From NCBI GenBank assembly GCA_000934385.1, contig KN880437.1, positions 218,183-282,182 on the forward strand: 64,000 bases of DNA. Reading direction: 5' to 3'. The notes beneath the pieces are model-generated. The model ran no database searches. It was not told the origin of the DNA and saw only the letters and a program-made list of their open reading frames with translations. The DNA comes from Cylindrobasidium torrendii FP15055 ss-10. Its lineage: Eukaryota > Basidiomycota > Agaricomycetes > Agaricales > Physalacriaceae. The translations under genes were made by a program, and so were the position numbers. Within the stretch, counting starts at the first letter, position 1; each line of letters opens with the position of its first letter. Shown here in pieces: positions 1 through 10,179 of the stretch.

Positions 1-2
1 TC

Positions 3-275
3 CAGCAACATCGAGTATTTAAGCCTGTTGAACCTCTTGACCTGACAGGGCGCAGAGTAGAACAAGTGCCACTGGCGTCCAAACTGGACTTAGAGGTTGA
101 CCGTTGGAGAAACTTAGCCCTATTTAACCTGGGACAAATGGCAGCACAAAGAGCGCAGCTAACATACTCCTTGAAGGAGTTGTTTGATTGGTCGGAAGCA
201 TGTTTGGAAGCCCTGCTGAATGACTATATAACCACGATGGATGAGGTCAAACCACTTGATAGTGATGTTATGTAG
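3..275 (+). CDS. 3' end of an unidentified gene (partial)
   Basis: An open frame runs in from the left edge of the window and ends at a TAG at 273-275. It gives about 90 residues, mostly predicted helix, with runs of Leu, Ala and Glu, and ends in DSDVM. I do not recognise the family. No start or upstream exon can be seen because the window cuts the gene. Downstream, about 200 bp of apparent 3' UTR and promoter separate it from the next ATG. It could also be a chance open frame at the edge, so confidence is modest. Confidence 0.35.
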   Translation, partial: QQHRVFKPVEPLDLTGRRVEQVPLASKLDLEVDRWRNLALFNLGQMAAQRAQLTYSLKELFDWSEACLEALLNDYITTMDEVKPLDSDVM

Positions 276-477
276 AAAATTTTTAATATCCGAGTCACAA
301 GTGTAGGGCGACCGGTCTTTTTTCCGTATACGAGATGAGTATGTATACCTTTCGTGTGTCTCCAATTAAGATTTCATTATCGCTGCAATTGTGAGCATTT
401 ACCTCGGCAACATCCGGTCACGGGAATACCCCCACGGCACGACCGCCAATCTCATCTTGACCCATCATCCCATCACA

Positions 478-2684
478 ATGGAGCCCAATCAGCGCGAATA
501 TTCTGAGAAGAATCTCAAAGCTCTACTCAAGGAGGAGAATGGGAAACACCGTCTCAATCGTGACCTCGAGAAGTGGTCCAAAGCAAACAGTAAACAGGTA
601 CGCATGCTAGGGACGAGAAGCGCCGTCAGCAGAGTCTGATGGGTGTGCTCTACGTCTCAGCCTTGCGCTGCTTGCGCCGCCCGTAACATCGACTGTGATA
701 TTGAGTACAAATTTGCTGCCTGCCAGTCCAAGGAATGCAGAACGTCCACACGCCGGTGTTCGCGCGAAGACGATGAGCTCTACGACCGTATCAAGTATCT
801 CTGGCCAGATGTTCCTCGCAGTGTATTCGACCGCTTCGTTTCCAAACTTCCCCGTCCACCTCCCCCGCCATCCAAGGATGCTACGGCTCACGCTCGTGAG
901 ATAGCGCAGACCAGGCTGCTTACCCAGGAATACCATTCACTGATAAAGGACTCGAACAATTGGAGGCTTCCTACACCACCGACTACCCAAAGGTCACTCC
1001 CTCACACATTTCCCAGCTCGGCGAGGAGCACATCATCGCGCCGCGCAGCTTCCGTTTCCAGCTCTCCGCTGTCGGCTCGCAAGAACAAGAAATCCGTAGA
1101 AGTGTCGCTACAGGGTACATCTTCTCCGCGATGCCTGTGTTTTTTTCTGAATCTAGACGCGTTCCATAGAGACTGAGAAACGACTCAAATCCCTCCAGAC
1201 TGAGAACATCCGGTTGACAGGTTCGTGATCCAGCCGCTGACAGTCAAAAATGTAACGCTCATTCCAGATAATATCGCTGAATCCCAACGCGAAAACAACA
1301 ATCTCAGGGAGCAACTCACAGGTATGCACTGGTTTCCTATTGTCAAGAGGAATCTTTCCTAGCCGATGTATCTAGAATTACACATGCAACTGAAGGAGTG
1401 GAGGAATTCATGCGAGTGCGCCGGATTGAATGAGCAGCTTTGCATGGCCACGGCGTCTTATGAAGCTTTGCTTGGTGATTTTGAGGCGCAGAAGAACCAA
1501 AGCCAATTGCAGGATGCAGAAGTCCGGCGTCTAGAGGAGGAGCAAAACAAAGGTTAGCATCCCCTCGTGCGCATGCTTCGGTTGCTAGTTAATTCCTCAT
1601 TTCAGCGCGGAGCCAAATACTCCGGGACTCGCAGAGACTGCAGGATGAACAGGATCGCTCAGAAAAACAACGTCGAGGTAAGTCTTGAGCAAAGAGTATG
1701 TGCGCGGTCCTCAATGATGCCTGCAGACAACGTAATCGAAATCGAAAGAGTGAATGCAGAATGGGGCAAGGAATTGATGACAAGGGTTGCTGCTGTGAAT
1801 AAAATTCGATTTTCGCTCTTAGATGAGGCATCAAGCCTGATGTCGGAAAATGAGCGCCTACGTGAGGAAAACATAGGTACCTAGGACCTCACTCGCACTG
1901 CGATAGTTGGACACCATGCTGAATCACCGCCCAACAGACAACGAAGGGGAACTTTTGAGGGTCAATGAACAACTAGCCAACGAAATGATCCACTCAACCG
2001 CCCTCGAGACTGAGCTGGAGCATTCCAAAACTCGATGCGTGGAAATGGAAAAACAAATTGAGACAGAACGCAGGGAGCACTTAGGTATACGCTCTCCTTT
2101 CTCCAGCTCAAGATCCTGACGCACCATGGTGATAGCCGTTCAGAATGAGAGTTTCCTACTTCGCGAAGCAAAGAGATGCCTTGAGTTAAGATGCGATAGC
2201 TTAGAACGCGCAGAGGCCTCGCAGAACCAGCACAGTGATAGCCTTCGTAGCCAACTTGACGCGTTGAGTCAGCGCTTGGGCGATGTGATTGCTCCAAATC
2301 CAGATCCAAGTCAGAGGAATCGACAGCTCGCGGTTATCAGGCCAAATTCATGTAAGTCTTCATTGTTGCTCTCACTTATCCTGCTGACCCGCCTCAGCCT
2401 CACTGGCAATAGTCCGAGCCAATCAGGATTCCTCTAACGATACAGTTGAACTTCGCGCACGAGTTGATAGTCTCCAACATCAGGCTGCACATGAGCGCGC
2501 GCAACAGCAAGCCCAAAACGACAGAGAGGTCCTCCAGGTCCTGAGCATCGCGAAGTCGCTGAAGCATGCAGTGGCGATGGAGAATCGCTCGGAGTTCTTG
2601 GTTGAGACCGTACGTCTGCATGTCAGCTCCCTAGAGGCGATGGCGGATTCCAAAGTCGGCATGGTCCTGCCGTCGACGGTGTAG
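478..2684 (+). CDS. Coiled-coil protein with an N-terminal cysteine cluster
   Basis: The gene appears to have about ten short exons starting at the ATG at 478. Exon 1 (ending SKANSKQ) joins in phase 0, over an intron with a gtacgc donor and ctcag acceptor, to a cysteine-rich segment starting PCAACAARNIDC. That segment has the order C-x2-C-x6-C-x8-C-x4-C-x6-C, which resembles a fungal Zn(II)2Cys6 binuclear cluster except that the fourth and fifth Cys are spaced x4 rather than x2. A Pro/Ser-rich linker follows. Then come many small exons rich in Glu, Leu, Gln and Arg heptads, clearly a long coiled coil. The last exon ends at the TAG at 2682-2684. A role in DNA binding with coiled-coil dimerisation is an inference; several internal junctions are uncertain. 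Confidence 0.6.
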
Positions 2685-2898
2685 ATATATACGGCAAGAG
2701 GGCGAACAATCCTTGGGTTCTGTATACTTCCATATCCTGTTTCTTGCGAAGTAGCAATCAAATCGTTCATACAATGGTGTAATTCAGTAGTGTCCTTCCT
2801 CTACGGTGATAGTTGTGTGGTAAGGTCATCTTGACGGAACCGCGGCATATACGTGCATGTAAGTGTTGAATATATGTGCATTGTTAAGCAACATAATA

Positions 2899-4446
2899 TC
2901 ATGGGTTAAACTCTTCAAAGAACCATCCTGGCCCCTCCCAGAACTTCCATTCATAGTCATAGGGAGCGAGTACCTGTAGCCCATTGTCGACCAACTCTGT
3001 AAGCATCACCCCCAGCGCCTCATGCGTCGAGGTATCTGCGGTGTCAATCCGCACAGACTCCAACTTGCAGCACTTCCACTGCTCAGACAACGCGTCGTCC
3101 CTACGAGTAACAACCATTCCAACGAATGCTGTCTCCCAGGACCCTAATTCGTCGTGGGACTCTCGAACGGTAGTGGTGAGTGTTTTAAGCGATGGTAGTA
3201 ACCCCCCTACGGTATTCGTGTGACTGAGCGCCTCGAAAAGGAAGGGGCTGACGTTGATGTCGAGTTCAGTGATGCATCGTTGGTTCGCGAGCACGTCGGA
3301 AAAGAAACGGGGGTGCTCGTATAGTGCAGGCTCAACAATGATGAGCGACGTAAGGGTACATTGAGAGCGCTCAAGAAACCTGCAGAGTGAGTTTATTGCT
3401 GGTTCCGAAACGACCTCGATGTCAGAGTCGGAGGTGTGAACGAGAAGGCTTTCAAGCCGGGGAACAGTAATAGGGTCGAGAAGCATTGGATGGTCGATAC
3501 GAAGGTTGTGAATTTTGTCGTAGACCATGGGGCGGGAAGATGTATGCGATGGTAACAACCCTCCACTGGTGTGAAGATGCCACTCTTCGAGAGAACTCAT
3601 GATACTAAGGCAAGTGTAATCGTTTGATGCGATGGTAGCAGCGGAAATATGAGTGAGTGTGGGCGGCACCGTGCCCGCCATGGAGTATCGGGGAATGTCG
3701 AGCCTAGTAAGGTTGGCTGCGCGCGAGAAATCGACATGAGTAACCTCGGACCAGTATGGCGTTGCAATGGTCCCACGTGAATATACATAAACCTCTTGCA
3801 GGAGGGCCAATGTGCCTTCGTTGGCATGAGCAAATACTCGCTGGACGTCCGTCTCCCTACCACGAATTTCGAAAAGCATCCACTGCTCATGACGGGCAGC
3901 AATCGTGTCCAAAACAAGGTCTGTGTAGTCAGAGTCGGATGTGCAGTCTATGCCAATAGCCAGAGGAGCGTCTGATGCGTATCGCAGGTGTCTGCGCAGC
4001 GTAAGGGAATCTCTTTGGGTATAGTGACCTTGAGTGAGTATTACGGTGGCCCACAGTCTTGGCGTACTGATGATGATCTCTCGCCAGAGCCCACACACTG
4101 CCTGCAAGGACCACCGAGGGCCGTCTTGGGTGAGCGCGGAGTCCTCGTCTGGAGGGGGAAGGCATGCATCGAAGATGCGCGTCAAAATTTCACGCGGAAG
4201 CTTGTGGATAGGGCTACGCAGAGATCGGTGCGTCTGAAGTTGGTGCTGGAGCACAGTCTGTGTGCATTGGAGGTGGTCGACAACAAGTTGTAATGCTGCA
4301 AGTTGGTCCTGGGTCTCGAAAAGCCTTTGTTCGAGATATTCGATGTTTGGTTCAATCCAGATGTCGTCCGAGGGGAGAAGAGGTCGGTACAGTCGGTTGA
4401 TTTGGAATGCAAGGGACAAATGCTCTTCAGTGGGTTGGAGCCGCAT
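2899..4446 (-). CDS. F-box-like domain protein
   Basis: A single-exon gene of 515 residues. Residues about 35-72 form a short coiled coil (YLEQRLFETQDQLAALQ). An F-box-like segment follows at about 78-130, starting HKLPREILTRIFDACLPP and including a W-x-L-x-x-V-C-x-x-W-R-x-I pattern. This coiled coil plus F-box start is typical of the very large Agaricomycete F-box family. The rest has irregular leucine-rich stretches and probably forms a substrate-binding repeat surface. F-box proteins couple substrates to SCF ubiquitin ligases through Skp1; the substrate cannot be inferred. It is convergent with the coiled-coil gene upstream, about 215 bp away. Confidence 0.88.
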   Translation of the reverse strand: MRLQPTEEHLSLAFQINRLYRPLLPSDDIWIEPNIEYLEQRLFETQDQLAALQLVVDHLQCTQTVLQHQLQTHRSLRSPIHKLPREILTRIFDACLPPPDEDSALTQDGPRWSLQAVCGLWREIIISTPRLWATVILTQGHYTQRDSLTLRRHLRYASDAPLAIGIDCTSDSDYTDLVLDTIAARHEQWMLFEIRGRETDVQRVFAHANEGTLALLQEVYVYSRGTIATPYWSEVTHVDFSRAANLTRLDIPRYSMAGTVPPTLTHISAATIASNDYTCLSIMSSLEEWHLHTSGGLLPSHTSSRPMVYDKIHNLRIDHPMLLDPITVPRLESLLVHTSDSDIEVVSEPAINSLCRFLERSQCTLTSLIIVEPALYEHPRFFSDVLANQRCITELDINVSPFLFEALSHTNTVGGLLPSLKTLTTTVRESHDELGSWETAFVGMVVTRRDDALSEQWKCCKLESVRIDTADTSTHEALGVMLTELVDNGLQVLAPYDYEWKFWEGPGWFFEEFNP

Positions 4447-4761
4447 TGCTGGCTATTATGCATTCAAGAAAGTACAATGTATGAGTAGGGTTACTTACAT
4501 GTATCCTAGCCAACAGGCATGTGGGTTTAGATAATCAGAGGAGAATGCGAACCTGGAGATGGAAGTCAAAGGCAAACAGCTAACTTTAAGTTATTACTTT
4601 TGTCAAATCACGGCGCCAGCCGATCGAATTTAGATGTTGGCTTTGGTTCCAACTAGCGGCGCGTCTGCTCACCACTGGCAGTAGGGACGTTCCCCGACGT
4701 GCGTCACACTCGCGGTTGAGCCAACGCATCTGACGTGGCCTTAGGTTATTCCCGACTATCA
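4447..4761. other. Divergent intergenic region
   Basis: These 315 bp separate the starts of the F-box gene (minus) and the NADAR gene (plus). No gene is seen. It should hold both promoters, but no clear TATA box was found. Confidence 0.6.
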
Positions 4762-6297
4762 ATGGGGCAACATCCTTCGCGTTCGCGTAAATACCAAAAC
4801 TCAGGCTACTATCCAGGCGCGCAGCCGTTCCAACCACAAGGATATCAGAGACAGAATGCGTTTATACCACCAATGCCAGTGCAGCCCTTCATGCCATACC
4901 CCGCTGCGCTGCCCCAACAGCCATTCTACACTCAACCGTACATACAAGGTCCAAATGGTGTCATTTACGTGCCACAGAGTCCCAACCGTCCAAAGAAACG
5001 GACCACTCGGAGACACCGGCATCACTCATCTCGGCGCCGTAGTGCGTGTACTTTCTCTATGACAAACTATCTATTGACAGTTGGATGCAGCGCGTGAGTC
5101 TGATTCCGCGCCTCGTACGTTGTCCTCTTGAAACCGTGAGATAGCACACTGACCCATCCAGCAGCGTCCCGACCGTCAACTGGCATGGGCCATGTAGTCG
5201 TACCCGAAAGCGAGGACGAGGAAGACGATACAGGCGTGCCAGTCATACCGGACATGACCGATCGCAGCTTCAGCATGGGAGGACACTCGCGAAATCAAAG
5301 TCGAAATGGCCATTCGCGCAGCATATCTCACGCTGGAATGTCCGTCCCGACAGCGCCCACGATGATTGGACCCATCCATCCTGCACTCCCAATGTCCAAC
5401 AACACTCTGCCGTCCCCGCCTCACGACGTCTACGACATGACCCCACACAGACAAGTCCTCAATCTCGGTGAAACTGCGGGCCTCCTCACCGAAATGATGA
5501 GTGAGAAGCTCACAAAGGATGCGAAAAACAAGGGATTGAGACGCATTTTTGGACGGCACAAGTCAAAGAAGGATAAAACCAGATTTGTTCCCGTGCCATT
5601 TGACGCGACGACGGGAACCGCCGCGACAGGCGTACTTCCCACCGGGATCTCGGGCTACGACCAACTCATGCAAGCTGCGACTTCGAGCCATGGACATGGC
5701 ATGGGAGAAGCAGGACCCTCGGGCCACCAGCATTCGATGCGTAGCCATCATACAGCCATGCCTGAGCCAGAAGTTATGCCTGTCCCAACTATGGCACCGC
5801 CTGGCATAGTCAATTCTGTTCCGCCGATACCTGACTTCTCTGAACCTATCATGATTTCTGCCAACTCGCCATTCCTCCTTCAGTCCGAGCACCAAGTTCC
5901 GTGGCAGGATGCGACCACCATCTTCCCAACGGCGTTCCATCTGTTCGAAGCCCTCAAGTTCTATCCCCACGCAATGGACATCTTCGAGCAAATACGACAT
6001 ATCATGCGCACAGAGGATGTGACCGCTTTTGCAGCGCGCAATGCAAACCGGATGTCTCCAGATTGGAATACGACCTTTGCAGAGCATCTGAAAGCGACGT
6101 TCTTGGCGAAGTTCAGATTCCATCCAGATCTCCGTCAGCAACTCATGGAAACTGGTGCCCGAGAACTCATACTTGATTCCTCAGAAGGTTTCTGGGGCGT
6201 CGATAGTGAAGGTGAAGGGATGAACTACATGGGAAAGGCGCTGATGCAAGTGCGGGATGTTTTGAGGGCAGAAGCGCAAGGGATGATGTCGCCTTGA
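4762..6297 (+). CDS. NADAR-domain (YbiA/DUF1768-like) protein with disordered N-terminus
   Basis: Best model: exons 4762-5041, 5091-5114 (24 nt) and 5162-6297, giving 479 residues in a consistent frame. The first two thirds are low-complexity (Pro/Gln/Tyr-rich, then basic, acidic and His/Met-rich). The last ~130 residues match the NADAR family in order: FPTAFHLFEALKF, a helix with IRH, AARNANRMSPDW, LKATFLAKFRFHPDLRQ, LMETGARELI, FWG, and GKALMQVRDVLR. Characterised NADAR proteins hydrolyse N-glycosidic bonds in riboflavin intermediates or ADP-ribose. Here the usual Glu-His pair of the (T/S)(S/A)EH motif reads Ala-Phe-His, and the preceding G-x-FSNF motif is replaced by NSPFLLQ, so activity is doubtful. 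The stop is TGA at 6295-6297. Confidence 0.82.
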
Positions 6298-6605
6298 TAG
6301 AAGGCTTTGAAGCGCATGTGTTTGACTTCGATACCAGGCAAGATATCTTTTTTACGACTGATTTGGTTTAATGTATGTAGCCTTATGCCCATACTAGGGA
6401 TGCCCTCACCGTATATACCAATATGATTAACCTTCCGTACTCGCACACTAGACACTTCTTGACCTATTGACAATCTCACTGTGAGATTCGAATGCCCCTC
6501 CCCGCCCATTGTTCCATACCACGGTGAGAGCCAATTTAGCAATCAGGCTACGATCACCCCCAATCTCGCTTTCTGACTCGATCGACCATTTCCTCGGGCA
6601 ACATA

Positions 6606-7910
6606 ATGGCAGCCAACGCAGTTGCCGACCAACGAATTGTAGAGAACTTGGCGTCGAGATTGAGACGACGGTGTGCTTTGTAGAAGCTCTGGCCAACACC
6701 GACGCTTATGTGCTGACAGCCAAGTTGTCGGGTCTCGCGCCTCCGCTTTGGAAACTCTGCTTGTCATCCGGCAAGTTGTTGCGAAATCAAGATTCTCGAA
6801 TTTTGAGCAGCTAGTGGATATCATACGCGCTGTAGGACGAAAACTAGTGGAGGCACAACCCAAAGGTGTGTTAAGTCGATTCGAGCTGTAAAGGCCACAG
6901 TAACATTTTCGTCTGCCCAGAGCATTCTGTGGGAAACACTGTCCGTAAAATCTTGCATCACCTCCGCGAAGAATACAACAACGCGACTCGTGAAGTTGTT
7001 CCTCCTCTGGCTGGGTCCTTTTCGATTGCAAAATTCGTGCTGCAAGGTCAACCACGCAAACAACATACCTTGGTCAAAGCAGAAAACAAACTCCATTTGA
7101 AGGGCGATGACCCCAATGACCCAGACTCGTTTGCGAAGACCCTCAAACCAGTTCTCATGGAAGCGATTCAGGATGCGTTTGACGAACTCGAGACCGTATA
7201 CGACAATGTAGCAAAGAACGCCAGGGATCATATTCACTCAGAGTTCGTATTCTCTTAGCTTCCATTCACTCTGGCTCATCTCCTGATAGCGAAATCATCT
7301 TGACAATAGGCGCGTCAAGAACAGTAGAAACATTCCTCAAAACTGCTTCACATTACCGAAAGTACACCGTGATCGTTGCGGAGACCGCGCCATCTTTCGG
7401 CGGACGCGACCTCGCTGCGTCCCTCTCCTCAGCCGGAATCTCCACCTTCCTCCTTCCCGATTCATCCATCTACGCGTTGATGTCCCGCGTCAACAAGGTT
7501 ATCCTCGGTGCGCACGCTATCCTAGCGAACGGCGGCATGTTCGCGACATCTGGATCAATGCTCGTCGCGTCTGCAGCGCGAGTACACAGTACCCCGGTCG
7601 TCGTCTGCGCGGGCCAGTACAAACTCACTCCATTATGGAATTTATACCACGAATACAGCCAATTGGACTTTGGGGATCCAGCCAAGGTGCTTGGCTTTGA
7701 GGAGGGAGATTTGGTAGAGAAGGTTGATGTGGTGAACCCGTATTATGACTATGTGCCCCCGGACCTCATCGATGCGTATTTGACGAACGATGGTGATCAT
7801 CCTCCATCTTCCATCTACCGGTCGGTGGTTTTGCAATGTCTATGCGCGGTTACTGACGATACTGCAGATTGCTCAAAGAGATGTACGACGACGAGGACAC
7901 GAAACTGTAG
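6606..7910 (+). CDS. GCD7: Translation initiation factor eIF2B subunit beta
   Basis: eIF2B is the guanine-nucleotide exchange factor for eIF2; the beta subunit belongs to its regulatory core that senses phosphorylated eIF2. At least five exons can be joined. Exon 1 (MAANAVADQRIVENLASRLR) is followed by VVGSRASALETLLVIRQVV, then a segment with HSVGNTVRKILHHLREEYNN, then the large Rossmann-like IF-2B domain (ILTIGASRTVETFLK, VIVAETAPSFGGRDLA, KVILGAHAILANGGMFATSG, ARVHSTPVVVCAGQYKL). The short last exon ends LLKEMYDDEDTKL with TAG at 7908-7910. The order and motifs match eIF2B beta rather than alpha or delta. It lies about 310 bp downstream of the NADAR gene on the same strand. Confidence 0.93.
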
Positions 7911-9104
7911 GGCGTTTGTCGAATACTTGTATGTATTGTATTATACAACAGCTGTATCGTTATTGTAGCACATGTTGACTGCCATTTTCGTATAAAGACT
8001 ATTCTTACAGGGCTGCTTTAAATAAGCCAGTACAGTAGCAGCTTGGTGGCAGCTTGATGGCCGTCCTCACTGATTGCTATGCCTAGTCGGTTTGAGGGCT
8101 GGCTTGTGACAACCGTCGACCTAGCTCAGCAAGAGCCTGACATTGAGCCTCGTTTCCTGCATCCTTCGTCGGGTGCGCGAACAGCAATCTAAGGATTCAT
8201 GTCCGGTGGAAGAGGATATGGCACACCTATTTCCAAACTCTTAAGCTGCACCTCGGAGTTGGAAACCCCCAGGCTCAAGATCTATGTAGCTCCCGCTACA
8301 TCAGCGAGCTCCGAAGAACTTATGAGATGGTTCTGCTGTAGTTTATGATTTCACAATCATGGTTCTATACCAAATGAGTGACGCCTGGGGTAACACACAG
8401 CGCGAGGCCATCTCGGGTTCGATTCATAATGATACAGTGAATCTGCCACGGCCCAGCTAAGTATGTTCTGTATTTCTGGCTCGAGGAGCCAAGTAACTTC
8501 TCTTCAATTCCGGACATTACGGTTTGAATGTCAATTGCCTGTGAGATGGGCCAAATCGCAGGGGTTCTATGGAGGTCAGGTGCGTTATAGAGGCGGTGAA
8601 TGTGTTTACGGCCAGCAAATCAGCACTCTGGTTGGCAACTGGTTGGGGGCATTTGTGGCGCGATTGAATTGCGACGAGCAGCCGTAAGTTCCCGAGGGAC
8701 AGAGAGAGAGAGGAAGAAAGACACGTTTAAGTGGTGTCCCAAGGTCAGGGATGCAAGCACACGCTGTCCTCGCCTCCAGAACGCTGTTCAGACATCGATT
8801 CCTTTGTCTGTACGGGCCAGGCGAGGCGTTTTGCTCACTGATTGACGGAGATAGGTTCATTTTTTGGTTCGAAATCTCATTTACACGCATACACAGCCTG
8901 TCCAGACGAGGAGATCTGGACGGGATGGCCTGGACGCTGGTGTCTAACATGATCGGAGTCAGGTTGCGGAAGGAGGTGTGCCGGTGGCTGTGTTCACCAC
9001 CCTTGGCTCAATACGCTCACTATAAAACGCAGCGGCACCCAACTCCGACGCTCCCCCGTCTAAATCCCCCTTACCCCACACTATCACATCGCCCACCAGA
9101 CAAC
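7911..9104. other. Long intergenic region with no supported gene
   Basis: About 1.2 kb. Small open frames here lack family resemblance or intron structure and are treated as noise. Near 8310-8440 there are two B-box-like strings (GGTTCTATACC and GGGTTCGATTC) and an imperfect hairpin around 8349-8364, but no complete tRNA cloverleaf forms. The right end holds the promoter of the phosphatase gene. Confidence 0.55.
9021..9027 (+). promoter_or_regulatory. TATA box (TATAAAA)
   Basis: A perfect TATAAAA lies 78 bp upstream of the phosphatase ATG at 9105, followed by a C/A-rich leader typical of a fungal 5' UTR. Confidence 0.6.
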
Positions 9105-9755
9105 ATGGAATTCTCCACCAACTTTGGCTCTTCTTTTGCATCGTCGTCGTTCGAGCCCGTCGCGCTCTCTGCCACACGACCACGACCGATACCCAATTCG
9201 TATTGGGCGACGCCCCTTGTGCTCGCTTGCGAGTTCCCCTGGTCACCCTATGCGAGCTGTACCAACAAGTGCAAGCTCGACGCCCTTTTGGCCGCTGGTG
9301 TTCGCGCCTTCATCGACCTCACCGAGTCGGGCGAACTCAAGCCGTACTCGGACATTCTCTGCCAGCGCGCTGAGATGCTCGGCATAGACCCTGGCAGCAT
9401 AGACTACTATCGCTTCCCTATTCGGGATCGCTGCACTCCTGAAAGCGGGCCTGGCTTCATGTCCAAGGTCTTCAAGGTGCTCGAACAAAACCGCGACCGC
9501 GGCCGCATAACGGCGGTCCATTGTCGCGGTGGCATCGGCCGCACAGGCATGGTCATCGGCTGCTGGCTCGTTCAAAGTGGCATTGCCAAGGATGGCGAAG
9601 AGGCACTCAGTATCATCGCGCGCGAATGGCGCACGGTCGAAAAGTGTAGACGGTACCCAAACTCACCTGAAACTGGCGCCCAGTTTGAGTTTGTGAAAAC
9701 GTTCCGCGGCAACCCCGGACGGAGTGGCCTTAGGAAAGCGCTAAAGGACCAATAG
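9105..9755 (+). CDS. Cys-based protein phosphatase (dual-specificity/PTP-like)
   Basis: An intronless gene of 216 residues. The signature HCRGGIGRTG (CX5R loop) places the nucleophile at Cys140 and the phosphate-binding Arg at 146. Upstream, GVRAFIDLTESGEL and YYRFPIRD match the CDKN3-like/atypical dual-specificity fold, where an Asp in the PxxD-type segment would act as general acid. Although the frame is open further upstream, the ATG at 9105 is favoured by a CAAC ATG context and by the TATA box 78 bp upstream; residues before it do not look like the family. The substrate is unknown. Fungal members of this class often occur as small stand-alone phosphatases. Confidence 0.88.
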   Translation: MEFSTNFGSSFASSSFEPVALSATRPRPIPNSYWATPLVLACEFPWSPYASCTNKCKLDALLAAGVRAFIDLTESGELKPYSDILCQRAEMLGIDPGSIDYYRFPIRDRCTPESGPGFMSKVFKVLEQNRDRGRITAVHCRGGIGRTGMVIGCWLVQSGIAKDGEEALSIIAREWRTVEKCRRYPNSPETGAQFEFVKTFRGNPGRSGLRKALKDQ

Positions 9756-10179
9756 AGCATCCCTAGTACGCGGCTTTCCCTGTGATTCACTTCTTTTGGT
9801 CTCATGTCACCCCAGCTTCTCACGAACTTCTTTCTCTAACTCCCCCCACATTCACGTTGGGTCTTCATGGATTTCATCTCCCACATTTCGCACTCTCCCA
9901 ATCTCCCGCTGCGCAGTGGCTACCAAGCTCCTCTTGGCACCTTCAAAACGCGTGGTGGCCGCCCATCTTGCACCCATAGACACTGTTTTCTTTGGTTTTT
10001 AGGCTAGAGATAGAGGCATACTTATTGTCCATCCACTGTATTATACCATAGCATTGTATCGTAGGCTCATCCTGCACTCTCGGCAACATCGTGTATTGGA
10101 AACGGACAGTACAGTACATATCACTTACTGTAATTTCCAGCAGAATTACACAGCTGTTATTGATTCTTTTTTCTTCTCA
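9756..10179. other. Convergent 3' intergenic region
   Basis: About 420 bp of pyrimidine-rich sequence between the phosphatase and kelch stops. It contains only short chance frames; both 3' UTRs are expected here. Confidence 0.6.

Noticed and set aside
5563..6141. 192-residue open frame on minus strand
   Set aside because: It is antisense to the NADAR domain and has no recognisable motif.
8349..8440. tRNA gene
   Set aside because: T-arm and acceptor pairing fail on both strands, and the anticodon-like loop has 6 nt.
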